DNA of 8,701 bases from Phycisphaerales bacterium (GTDB lineage Bacteria > Planctomycetota > Phycisphaerae > Phycisphaerales > UBA1924): positions 1-8,701 of the forward strand of contig JAIEQQ010000650.1 of the NCBI GenBank assembly GCA_019747615.1, read 5' to 3'. The notes under the pieces were generated by a model. That model saw only the letters and a list, made by a program, of their open reading frames with translations, was not told where the DNA came from and ran no database searches. Position numbers and translations under genes: made by a program. Below are positions 1-5,326 of this stretch, in pieces. The stretch's first letter is position 1; the number at the start of each line of letters is the position of its first letter.

Positions 1-96
1 CATAAGACTGCACGTAATCGGCGTGGGAATGGCGAGCGGGGGCCTTTGGGTCCCCGTCGCCGGTGCGGTCGTTCAAGAGACCTGTCCGAGGCTGGC

Positions 97-123
97 AGCG
101 CCGTTGTGCCCAGGAGCGGCGCT
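97..123. repeat. GC-rich inverted repeat downstream of the DUF2934 gene
   Basis: AGCGCCG (97-103) and CGGCGCT (117-123) are perfect 7-base inverted repeats around a 13-base loop. The repeat lies about 30 bases past the stop of the minus-strand DUF2934 gene, where a transcription end would be expected. No T-run follows it on the minus strand, so it may be a weak or factor-assisted terminator, an RNA-stabilising hairpin, or chance in GC-rich DNA. The rest of positions 1-154 shows no convincing gene on either strand. Confidence 0.25.
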
Positions 124-154
124 ATGGCGTACTCGGCGGCTCCTTGAGAGCGGT

Positions 155-439
155 TTATGCCTTGATCGTCGATGCCGCCGAGAGCTCCGTCTCGGCCTGG
201 CACCAATCGCTGGTGGCGTTGCCTGCTTCGCCGTTGCGAGCTTGGGATATCTCATAAGCGCGAGCACGAATGTGCTCCGCCGACGGCTGGCGTACCGACA
301 CGTCCGCGGTCGGCGCGGAGGCCTTGGGCTTGCTTGCCTCGGGCATCACGGAGGATGCTGACTGGCGAGCCTGCGAAGGCTGGACCGCGCTAGACGGGTT
401 GTGCGGCTGGTACTGATGAGACTGCGTGTGACTTGACAT
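155..439 (-). CDS. DUF2934 family small protein
   Basis: This 94-residue protein has a polar, Ser/Pro/Ala/Gln-rich N-terminal half (residues 1-50) that looks disordered. It is followed by a short helical block at about 53-87 with the pattern IRARAYEISQAR, then SDWCQAETEL. That matches DUF2934, in which an 'IRxRAYEIxxxxG' segment is followed by 'DWxxAExEL'. The family's function is unknown; it is common in proteobacteria and soil bacteria, often near stress genes. The ATG at 439 is preceded by a weak GAGA-type ribosome site at a sensible distance, and the stop is TAA. It lies 94 bases downstream of the Dps-like gene on the same strand, with a GC hairpin between them, so co-transcription is possible but not shown. 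There is no signal peptide or membrane segment. The family call rests on the motif alone. Confidence 0.72.
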   Translation of the reverse strand: MSSHTQSHQYQPHNPSSAVQPSQARQSASSVMPEASKPKASAPTADVSVRQPSAEHIRARAYEISQARNGEAGNATSDWCQAETELSAASTIKA

Positions 440-496
440 GGTGTTCTCGTTTCTTTGAGTGGGCGATGGTGCCCGGTGACGACGCGGCGAGATGCT

Positions 497-512
497 CCGG
501 CGACGCCGCCGG
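497..512 (-). terminator. Hairpin after the degenerate Dps gene, possible terminator
   Basis: CCGGCG (497-502) and CGCCGG (507-512) form a perfect 6-base GC stem with a 4-base loop. It starts about 22 bases after the Dps-like stop codon and ends about 57 bases before the DUF2934 start. There is no T-run, so it is only terminator-like; it could also separate or stabilise two parts of one transcript. Confidence 0.3.
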
Positions 513-533
513 CCCGCCGCGGTTGGATCTGGT

Positions 534-1187
534 CTAGCAGAAGGGCAGCACGAGCCTGCCGGTGATGGACGCCGGGTGAGACGCCGGTTCGGAAGCGCTG
601 GACACGTTGCGAAGGTGCTCTCCCAGGAGCCACACGTGCAGCTTGCCGGTGAGGATGAGTTCGGACGCCACCAGCACGGCTTCGCGCGCGGCGAGTGTCT
701 TGCCTGTGGAGCTCTGACGCGCTGTCAGGAGCGAGATCGCCTGGACCGCGATCGCTTCGTGGGCATTCAAGAGTCGCTGCACCTGCATGCTCATCAACTC
801 GGCTCGACGGGGCGGGCAGGGGATGCTTGACCAGAGCGTGATGTCGCGTGCCATCACGAGTGGGTCACCGGCAAGTCGGAGTACTTGCTCGGACAGCAGG
901 ACCGCGAGTCTCGCGTGCTCGACATGATGCCGCTGGCAGATCAGCTCAAAGACTCGGGCGTTCGGCCCGGAGGCTTGGGCGGCGTGCTTGGCGTACAAGT
1001 CGCGGAGCGTGATCGTGTTGGCGAGCAGTTGCAGGAATGCGGTGTGCAATGCATGCGGCGCTGATTGGTCAGTCTCGAGACTGGGAGCCGGTGTGCCGTC
1101 GTCGTATGCGAGAGCGCGGTCGCTCGTGGCCGACATTCGTGCGCGAGACTTGACACTCGGTGACAGCTTGTGGCTCAAGGAGATCAT
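534..1187 (-). CDS. Dps-like ferritin-fold protein with degenerate ferroxidase site
   Basis: This 217-residue protein has a Dps/ferritin-like four-helix core at about residues 47-195. The opening helix pattern LLANTITLRDLY is nearly identical to that of the second Dps in this window (4625-5200). Dps proteins form 12-subunit cages that oxidise iron with peroxide and protect DNA. Aligned to its paralogue without gaps through this region, the usual ligand positions are altered: the HW pair is Ala69-Ala70, the second His is Glu81, the Asp of the FD pair is Gln85 and the helix Asp is Val96. Only Glu100 remains. The iron site is therefore probably dead, leaving a structural, DNA-binding or mixed-cage role as inference. 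The ATG at 1187 has GGAG 8 bases upstream; Met18 (1136) is an alternative without a clear SD. The N-terminus is basic, and there is an extra C-terminal tail of about 25 residues. Confidence 0.8.
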   Translation of the reverse strand: MISLSHKLSPSVKSRARMSATSDRALAYDDGTPAPSLETDQSAPHALHTAFLQLLANTITLRDLYAKHAAQASGPNARVFELICQRHHVEHARLAVLLSEQVLRLAGDPLVMARDITLWSSIPCPPRRAELMSMQVQRLLNAHEAIAVQAISLLTARQSSTGKTLAAREAVLVASELILTGKLHVWLLGEHLRNVSSASEPASHPASITGRLVLPFC

Positions 1188-1238
1188 CAGACGGGCTCCA
1201 GAACGCTCGGGTGGATGTGATCAGCGGCACGGCCGTTC

Positions 1239-1280
1239 GGTAACTCGTTGTTGTTTGAACGCAGGGCGATCTGGTAACTC
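1239..1280. promoter_or_regulatory. Direct repeats in the divergent spacer upstream of the Dps-like gene
   Basis: GGTAACTC occurs at 1239-1246 and again at 1273-1280. The two copies have starts 34 bases apart, in the same orientation, and lie 50-95 bases upstream of the minus-strand Dps-like start. This spacing is near three helical turns, so the pair could be an operator. No regulator is identified and no clear -35/-10 pair was found nearby. Confidence 0.25.
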
Positions 1281-1390
1281 TTGCGAGCGCGGGGTCTGTT
1301 CTCAACGGCGTAAGTCTTCCCCATTCACCGTGACGACTCAGCATGAGGTCTGTGTGGAACGTCTTGTTGTGGTGTCGTCGGCTTGATCTA

Positions 1391-1411
1391 CGCGCGTGTC
1401 ACCCACGCGCG
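1391..1411. repeat. Strong GC hairpin in the divergent intergenic region
   Basis: CGCGCGTG (1391-1398) and CACGCGCG (1404-1411) are a perfect 8-base inverted repeat with a 5-base loop. It lies inside the 370-base spacer (1188-1557) between the divergent Dps-like and lipoprotein genes, about 150 bases before the lipoprotein start. No T-run follows in either direction. Apart from this hairpin and the repeats at 1239-1280, the spacer holds nothing I can support as a gene; a reading frame ending at 1490 is too short to trust. Confidence 0.35.
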
Positions 1412-1557
1412 CCGCGCGCTGATGGAGGACTTGTTCCTCATGGTCAACAGCCTCCTGACCCGCCATGATGTTGGCATAGTTGAGAGATGAGGCAAAGCGG
1501 CTTGCCGATTGCTTACTTCACCCGCACTCACAGTCACCCATTCAGAAAGGCCTTCAC

Positions 1558-1900
1558 ATGAATCTGATCCGAACTGCCGTCGTTCCCTGCATTGCGCTGA
1601 TGCTCGTGCTTTCAGCCTGCAACAGCTCGTCTCGCACGTCGTCTGACCCAACGGTCAGTCGCGTTGGGTTTACTCTCGAACCCAGCACTCGCGACCTCGT
1701 CGCGGGAGAGACCGTGACGATCTTCGCCCGTAGCTACGACACGTACGGCCGGGACCCGGCCGTCACATGGTCCTCCTCGTCGGGCAAGGTCACCACCGAG
1801 CAGAACGGACGCGTCGCACGCGTTCGGTTCGAGCAGCCGGGCCGACGGGCGCGAGATCAAGCGAGAGACTGTTGAGATTCGTGTCAAGCCGTTGTCCTGA
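1558..1900 (+). pseudogene. Secreted lipoprotein with Ig-like domain, probably frameshifted
   Basis: The ATG at 1558 follows AAAGG at 7-8 bases. Residues 1-20 form a lipoprotein signal peptide ending in the lipobox LSAC, with Cys21 as the lipidation site and a Ser-rich linker after it. From about residue 35 an Ig-like beta-sandwich is visible, with VAGETVTIFARS, then AVTWSSSSGKV, then GRVARVRFEQPG, as in bacterial surface Ig-like repeats. In frame 0 the protein then reads an Arg-rich tail and stops at TGA 1873-1875 (105 residues). In the +1 frame from about 1842 the DNA reads ADGREIKRETVEIRVKPLS and stops at 1898-1900, which is exactly the missing last beta strand. The strand expected between PG and ADG (a 'TYTVT'-like stretch) is absent, so a small deletion with frame loss is likely. 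A sequencing error would explain the frame but not the missing strand. Function is unknown; the product would be anchored in a membrane and face outward. Confidence 0.62.
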
Positions 1901-2018
1901 ACTCATCGGCGACATCGTCTCGACGAACCGGCAGTCAGCGGCCCCCGGGCAGCGACTCCGAGCACCCTCGTTGATTCGCGGTGCATTTGCCTTCACCTCC
2001 TCACGAAAGTAGATAAAC

Positions 2019-2378
2019 ATGTCCAGAACAATGAACTCGGGCGAAACAACGTTCAAGCAGGATCTCGCGGAGCTGGCCCAGCAAGCCGGCGTGGTCAAAC
2101 ACGATGTCGGAGTGCTCGCCCATGGCGCCGCCGGCGCCGTTCGTGATGGCGTATCTGAACTCCGCGATGGAGCCGGTCACGCGGTTGATGCCGCGAAGGA
2201 GAGCCTGGCCAACGCGGAGGAGTCCGTCAAGAAGCATGTCGCTGACATGGAGAATCAAGCCGCGAACATGATGAAGTCGCTCAGAGGGCAAGTCAATGCT
2301 CATCCACTGGCGATCGTCGGAATCGCGGTGGGTGTGGGCATCATTGCTGGCGTACTTCTGGGTCGCTCACGCGCTTAA
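2019..2378 (+). CDS. DUF883/ElaB-YqjD family membrane-anchored protein
   Basis: This 119-residue protein has a long Ala/Glu/Lys-rich amphipathic helical region (about 10-92) followed by one C-terminal membrane segment at about 96-115. The end pattern, NAHPLAIVGIAVGVG then GVLLGR, is the hallmark of the DUF883 family (ElaB, YqjD, YgaM), whose usual form is 'xxPwxavgiaagvGfllGlllgRr'. In E. coli, YqjD is a stress-induced inner-membrane protein that binds ribosomes through its soluble part; the same role here is inference. The ATG at 2019 has only a weak GAAAG-like ribosome site, and Met5 (2031) is an alternative. It is followed 33 bases later by the holin-like gene, giving the same yqjD-then-yqjE order seen in enterobacteria. 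No strong promoter was seen in the 118-base gap upstream. Confidence 0.82.
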   Translation: MSRTMNSGETTFKQDLAELAQQAGVVKHDVGVLAHGAAGAVRDGVSELRDGAGHAVDAAKESLANAEESVKKHVADMENQAANMMKSLRGQVNAHPLAIVGIAVGVGIIAGVLLGRSRA

Positions 2379-2411
2379 GCGGCTCTTGCACTCATCACGA
2401 GGTACTCAAGC

Positions 2412-2732
2412 GTGAAAGCACTCTCGCAGTTCGTCATCTCCGTATTCGAGTTGGTCGAGGCCGAAGGTCGTGACTTGCGCACGTCCGTTCGTGCCGAGGC
2501 CAGAGATGCTCTGGCCGCGATCGTCAGCCTCGCGCTGGCGATCGCGGTGCTGATTCTTGCGGTGCCACTGTTTGCAGGCGGCGCTTGGCTGATGGCGTCC
2601 GGACTCTTGCTTTGGCTCGAAACGCAGGTCTCTCGACCGACGGCCACGTTCCTCGCCGGGCTCTGCGTGTTCGCGGCCGGAGTGGGTTGCCTCGCGCTGT
2701 TCCGTTCGTTCGCCAACAGGTGTCGTCAATGA
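2412..2732 (+). CDS. YqjE/phage-holin-like (DUF1469) membrane protein
   Basis: This 106-residue protein starts at GTG 2412, with GAGG 9 bases upstream. An N-terminal amphipathic helix (residues 1-33, containing VEAEGRDLRTSVRAEARD) leads into two hydrophobic hairpins: about 35-66 and about 76-97, the second ending FRSFANR. Length, helix pattern and order fit the Phage_holin_3_6/DUF1469 family that includes E. coli YqjE. Despite the Pfam name there is no sign of lysis genes here. The neighbours (DUF883 before, another membrane protein overlapping after) match the conserved yqjDEK-type set, so a role in the inner membrane under stress is a reasonable inference. Its stop TGA overlaps the next gene's ATG in ATGA, which suggests translational coupling. 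Confidence 0.75.
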   Translation: MKALSQFVISVFELVEAEGRDLRTSVRAEARDALAAIVSLALAIAVLILAVPLFAGGAWLMASGLLLWLETQVSRPTATFLAGLCVFAAGVGCLALFRSFANRCRQ

Positions 2733-3166
2733 CGCCGCCCGTACAGCCGGCTGGTGCCGCGACGAGCCCATCTGTTGACGATGCGAAGCGTCAGCTCTCG
2801 GCATGGGGCGATGCTACTGAAGAGCGTGTCGCGGTCTTGCGGTCCCGTGTCATCAGCGGTGCCGCGGGCCTCGCGATGGGGGCCGGGATCACGGGCTTGG
2901 TGGTATTCGCGGTGCGCCGGTTGTTGCCGAAGAGAGTCAAGGCCCCTGACGTGCGAGTCGATCACGCTGATGCCCGTGCAGTGGGCACCGTCTCCGATGT
3001 GGGTTCTTCGAGGACAGGCCGGTCGTCACTTGGACACTGGATCGGCTGGATGATCGTCACTCGCGCCAGCCGCTTGTTGCTGCCTCACTTGGTTCGTGCA
3101 GCTCGAAAGAGTGTCGGCGCAATGGCCGTCGCGGTTACTCAAGAGTCGCCGCGGCCGGATCGGTAG
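2729..3166 (+). CDS. Single-pass membrane protein of the YqjDE-like cluster
   Basis: The start at ATG 2729 overlaps the stop of the previous gene (ATGA) and has AGGTG 6 bases upstream, giving 145 residues. A longer frame reaches back to 2585 but would run through the holin-like gene and is rejected. Residues 14-40 form a charged helix (DDAKRQLSAWGDATEERV). One membrane segment follows at about 42-62, rich in Gly and Ala and ending in a basic AVRRLLPKRVK. A polar linker comes next, then a basic amphipathic helix at about 100-128 (WIGWMIVTRASRLL). I do not recognise the family. By position it corresponds to the third gene of yqjDEK-type clusters, but no clear similarity to YqjK is visible. It is probably an inner-membrane partner of the two upstream proteins. 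Confidence 0.68.
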   Translation: MTPPVQPAGAATSPSVDDAKRQLSAWGDATEERVAVLRSRVISGAAGLAMGAGITGLVVFAVRRLLPKRVKAPDVRVDHADARAVGTVSDVGSSRTGRSSLGHWIGWMIVTRASRLLLPHLVRAARKSVGAMAVAVTQESPRPDR

Positions 3167-3321
3167 TGGCGGTTACGATCGTTGTATTGAGGTGAACTGC
3201 CCCGCGGCGGGTATGACATGATCACGTCGGCGCGAGGCGACGAACGCGCATGAGTCGACGGCCGCGCTGAGCGTGGTTAGCAAGTAGCAGAGCTCGCCGT
3301 GGTCGAGAGCAGCCGGGCGTG
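3167..3321. other. Convergent intergenic region without a clear terminator
   Basis: The plus-strand membrane-protein run ends at 3166 and the minus-strand TspO gene ends at 3322. The 155 bases between them contain no gene and no hairpin followed by a T-run on either strand. Only short GC palindromes occur, such as CCCGC-G-GCGGG and CGTCG/CGACG arms. Transcripts from both sides may run into each other or end by Rho. Confidence 0.4.
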
Positions 3322-3849
3322 TCAAGTGTTCATCCGCCAGATGGTGGCATTCAATACCGCCGCGAAGGTCGTCCAGGCGAGATACGGAAGCAGCAGCATT
3401 CCTGCCAGCGTGTTGACACGCCAGAAGAGCACGATCGTGACCGCGAGCGAGCTCCAGAGCAGCACGATGTCAATGAACGCCAAGCCCGGGCGATGTGCTC
3501 CGAAGAACAGCGGGGTCCAGAGGACATTGAACAGCAACTGCAGGCAGAACACCCCAAGCGCCCACCGGTTGATCTTCCATCCGCCATCTCTCCAGACAAG
3601 CCACGCGGCGACGGCCATCATCGCATAGAGCAGCGTCCAGACCGGGCCGAAGAGCCACGATGGCGGATTCCACGCCGGCTTCTTCAGTGTTTCGAACCAG
3701 CCGTCGGTGGTCACAAAGAGCGACGTCGCCGTCGCTGCAAAGCACAGGGCCAGCCAGCCGATGAGACCGACTGCTTGTTGACGAGTGCACGCTGATGGCG
3801 AGCGTGATGATGCCGCGGCGACGGGGTCTTGTAGGAATCTGTGCTTCAT
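3322..3849 (-). CDS. tspO: TspO/MBR family membrane protein
   Basis: This 175-residue protein has five membrane segments (about 26-46, 68-86, 95-115, 122-142 and 147-168), as in TspO, the bacterial relative of the mitochondrial 18-kDa translocator protein. Family motifs are clear: KPAWNPPSWLFGPVWTLLY at about 57-75, NVLWTPLFF at 108-116, and PYLAWTTFAAVLN at 155-167 before the C-terminal IWRMN. TspO binds porphyrins such as protoporphyrin IX and is linked to oxidative, light and osmotic stress. I chose ATG 3849 because its ATGA overlap with the stop of the 65-residue gene implies translational coupling; no SD is visible and none may be needed. A longer frame to 4050 (TTG) would overlap the whole upstream gene and adds non-family sequence. 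The N-terminal extension of about 25 residues is longer than in many TspO proteins. Confidence 0.93.
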   Translation of the reverse strand: MKHRFLQDPVAAASSRSPSACTRQQAVGLIGWLALCFAATATSLFVTTDGWFETLKKPAWNPPSWLFGPVWTLLYAMMAVAAWLVWRDGGWKINRWALGVFCLQLLFNVLWTPLFFGAHRPGLAFIDIVLLWSSLAVTIVLFWRVNTLAGMLLLPYLAWTTFAAVLNATIWRMNT

Positions 3850-4043
3850 GGCAGGCGGGTGCGCAGTCGCTCGGAGAGAATCAAGAACGTGGGCGCCCAG
3901 AGCCCGACGAAGATCCCGAATCGCTCGCCATGGGCCGGGTCGCCACTTTTGTAGAACGCCCAGATCGCGATCGATGCGGCGATCGACAAGAACCCTAGCA
4001 CGAAGCACGCCATGCTGAGAGTCTTCGAGGAGGCAACTGACAT
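3846..4043 (-). CDS. Small two-helix membrane protein upstream of TspO
   Basis: This 65-residue protein starts at ATG 4043, with AAAGG about 10 bases upstream. Two hydrophobic segments are visible: about 11-31 (MACFVLGFLSIAASIAIWAFY) split by a short polar loop (KSGDPAHGER) from about 42-58 (FGIFVGLWAPTFLILSERL in part), with a basic C-terminal end RTR. I do not recognise a named family. The stop TGA at 3846-3848 overlaps the TspO ATG at 3847-3849, so the two are very likely one translationally coupled unit and the product may sit with TspO in the membrane. That partnership is inference from gene order. It is a true gene rather than a shadow because of the SD, the overlap and the membrane pattern. 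Confidence 0.72.
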   Translation of the reverse strand: MSVASSKTLSMACFVLGFLSIAASIAIWAFYKSGDPAHGERFGIFVGLWAPTFLILSERLRTRLP

Positions 4044-4084
4044 GGGACAACGACCTTTCTTCAGACTGTCACTCTATGAATCTT

Positions 4085-4113
4085 GCCGAGAGGAACACGC
4101 TTCCATTCTCGGC
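4085..4113. terminator. Long bulged hairpin between two minus-strand membrane genes
   Basis: GCCGAGA (4085-4091) pairs with TCTCGGC (4107-4113). Inside it, GGAA (4092-4095) pairs with TTCC (4101-4104), leaving a 2-base bulge and a 5-base CACGC loop. This gives an 11-pair stem in the 83-base gap after the 158-residue gene and before the 65-residue gene. No T-run follows on the minus strand, so it may be a partial terminator or an RNA-processing or stability hairpin that sets off the tspO unit. Confidence 0.42.
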
Positions 4114-4126
4114 GACGACGTTGTGT

Positions 4127-4603
4127 TCACGACCGATGTTCTCCCGGTCGTCGCGTCGTTGCGCTACTGCGGGTGACCTCGTATGTGGCCTGCTTGCGTG
4201 CAGCGCGTTCCTCTTTGCCTTCCAGCACTCCGGCCGTGATCACAGGCCAGACCGCGAGCATGATGTACATGCAGCCCAAGACAGCGCCGATGGCCAGAGT
4301 CGCCACACCGACGCCGTGGTACAGAGCGAGCACGACGCCGGCGACGACCGAGACGGAGCCGACGATGGCCAGCAACCGCCACTGTGTAACGCGCTGGCGG
4401 CGTGGCCAAGGCGTGCCGTCGGGAGAGTCGCGGGCCATGAGCGCGTCCTGTCGATCGTCGATGCGATCACTCTGGGCGATTGTCACGGCAGGAGCCAGCA
4501 CAGCTCCGACGGCGCCCGACTGGGCCAAACTGAGTTCCGGCGGCGTCGTTGCAGTCACGCCGCGGGGCTGAGGTTCGTCTGGCAATGCAGGCCGGGTGTC
4601 CAT
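4127..4603 (-). CDS. Hypothetical two-segment membrane protein
   Basis: This 158-residue protein starts 21 bases after the stop of the intact Dps, so the two are probably co-transcribed. Residues 1-70 are polar and Pro/Ala-rich. Two membrane segments follow at about 76-94 (LLAIVGSVSVVAGVVLAL) and 98-125 (including IGAVLGCMYIMLAVWPVITAG), and the tail is basic (EGKEERAARKQ). The ATG at 4603 has no strong SD. An internal ATG at 4438 (Met56) has AGGA at 7 bases and would give a 103-residue protein that keeps both membrane segments, so the true start is uncertain. I do not recognise a family. Linkage to Dps suggests a stress setting but no function. Confidence 0.62.
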   Translation of the reverse strand: MDTRPALPDEPQPRGVTATTPPELSLAQSGAVGAVLAPAVTIAQSDRIDDRQDALMARDSPDGTPWPRRQRVTQWRLLAIVGSVSVVAGVVLALYHGVGVATLAIGAVLGCMYIMLAVWPVITAGVLEGKEERAARKQATYEVTRSSATTRRPGEHRS

Positions 4604-4624
4604 GTGTGGTCTTCTAACACCGCG

Positions 4625-5200
4625 TCAGACGGTGTCCAGGTGCTGTGCGAGGAACCACACTTGCAACTCGCTGAGTCGGATGACGTTCGACACGATGATG
4701 TCGTTTGTGCCGATGTCGTCCGCGGCGGCCGACGCTCTGGCCATCGCTCGCGCTTCAAGCAGGATGACTTCGTGCGCGTGAATCAGTCTGGCGAGCTGAG
4801 ACGCGGTGTCTTCGCGCCCGGCCGGCGCACGGGGAATGAGCGTTCTCTCCGCGACGTCCGCGCCCATCGCGACCGACACTCCGCCGAGCGTTTGCACCCG
4901 CTCGGCGAGCAGATCAATCAGCTCCGATTGCTCCGCTGCGTGCTTATCAAACAGCAGGTGAAGCATGTAGAACGTCGGGCCGGCCGCCTGCCAGTGGTGC
5001 TTCTTGTAGAGGTCCCGTAGCGTGATCGTGTCGGCGAGCAGTTGCTGCACACTCTCCACGCTCGAGAGCGCGGCGGTGGCATCCAGCGCGATGGCCGTTC
5101 GCTGGACGTGATCAAGCCCCTGCATCTCGCCGGTCGCCGAGGGCTTGAGGGGTTCCTTCAAGTGCTTTTTGTCGTCACGGGGAATTGTCGACGTCTTCAT
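4625..5200 (-). CDS. dps: Dps family ferroxidase/DNA-protection protein
   Basis: This 191-residue protein has the Dps fold at about residues 47-190. The inter-subunit ferroxidase ligands are all present by alignment to E. coli Dps: His69 in KKHHW, His81, Asp85 in LLFD, Asp96 and Glu100 in LIDLLAER. The C-terminal helix VWFLAQHL is typical. Dps cages take up Fe(II), oxidise it with hydrogen peroxide and guard DNA in stationary phase or oxidative stress. The Lys-rich N-terminus (DDKKHLKEPLKP) could bind DNA, as Lys-rich tails do in other Dps proteins. I chose ATG 5200 because AAGGG lies about 8 bases upstream; the longer frame to 5272 lacks a better site. It lies 126 bases after the response-regulator stop and 21 bases before a membrane-protein gene. 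It is a paralogue of the 534-1187 gene, which lacks most of these ligands. Confidence 0.93.
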   Translation of the reverse strand: MKTSTIPRDDKKHLKEPLKPSATGEMQGLDHVQRTAIALDATAALSSVESVQQLLADTITLRDLYKKHHWQAAGPTFYMLHLLFDKHAAEQSELIDLLAERVQTLGGVSVAMGADVAERTLIPRAPAGREDTASQLARLIHAHEVILLEARAMARASAAADDIGTNDIIVSNVIRLSELQVWFLAQHLDTV

Positions 5201-5214
5201 GGCAGTGCCCTTCA
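5192..5214 (-). promoter_or_regulatory. Ribosome binding site that fixes the dps start
   Basis: On the minus strand GAAGGG lies about 8 bases before ATG 5200. It favours this Met over the longer frame beginning at 5272, which would add 24 residues absent from the Dps family. Confidence 0.55.
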
Positions 5215-5326
5215 GCGATCTGCGGACTCCCGAGCCGATGTGGCGGTGAGTCGCGATCAATGAGAGCATCATGGCGGCCGGGACGTGTCCGGTCCATGAC
5301 GGATTTGTTCCACATCGGCGCAGCGG

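Noticed and set aside
23..361. A 112-residue plus-strand frame at the left edge
   Set aside because: It lies mostly antisense to the DUF2934 gene and is Arg/Leu/Gly-rich without motif or SD.
1383..1490. A short plus-strand peptide frame ending MEDLFLMVNSLLTRHDVGIVER
   Set aside because: It looks protein-like, but it is at most about 35 residues, has no SD and has a GC hairpin in its 5' part. It could be a gene remnant, but nothing supports translation.
1388..1651. An 87-residue minus-strand frame overlapping the lipoprotein signal peptide
   Set aside because: It is antisense to a clear signal peptide and lipobox and has no homology pattern of its own.
1987..2015. TTGCCT and TAGATA with a 17-base spacer as a promoter
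   Set aside because: The predicted transcript start would fall inside the DUF883 coding sequence, just after its ATG, so it would not serve that start well.
2371..2380. Palindrome CGCTTAAGCG at the end of the DUF883 gene
   Set aside because: It has only 5-base arms with no loop and spans the stop codon. It is too short to be a terminator and likely chance.
2585..2728. Longer N-terminus for the third membrane protein of the YqjDE-like cluster
   Set aside because: It would overlap most of the holin-like gene out of frame; the ATG at 2729 has an SD and the ATGA overlap.
3319..3795. A 158-residue plus-strand frame over tspO
   Set aside because: The minus-strand TspO match is unambiguous; this frame is very Glu/Arg/Pro-rich with no recognisable features.
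3850..4050. Longer TspO start at TTG 4050
   Set aside because: It would read the 65-residue gene in another frame and add Arg-rich sequence foreign to TspO; the ATGA overlap fits ATG 3849.
4076..5020. A 314-residue plus-strand reading frame
   Set aside because: It is antisense to the intact Dps and the membrane-protein gene, is rich in Arg/His/Asp with no domain pattern, and has no SD. It is a GC-driven shadow.
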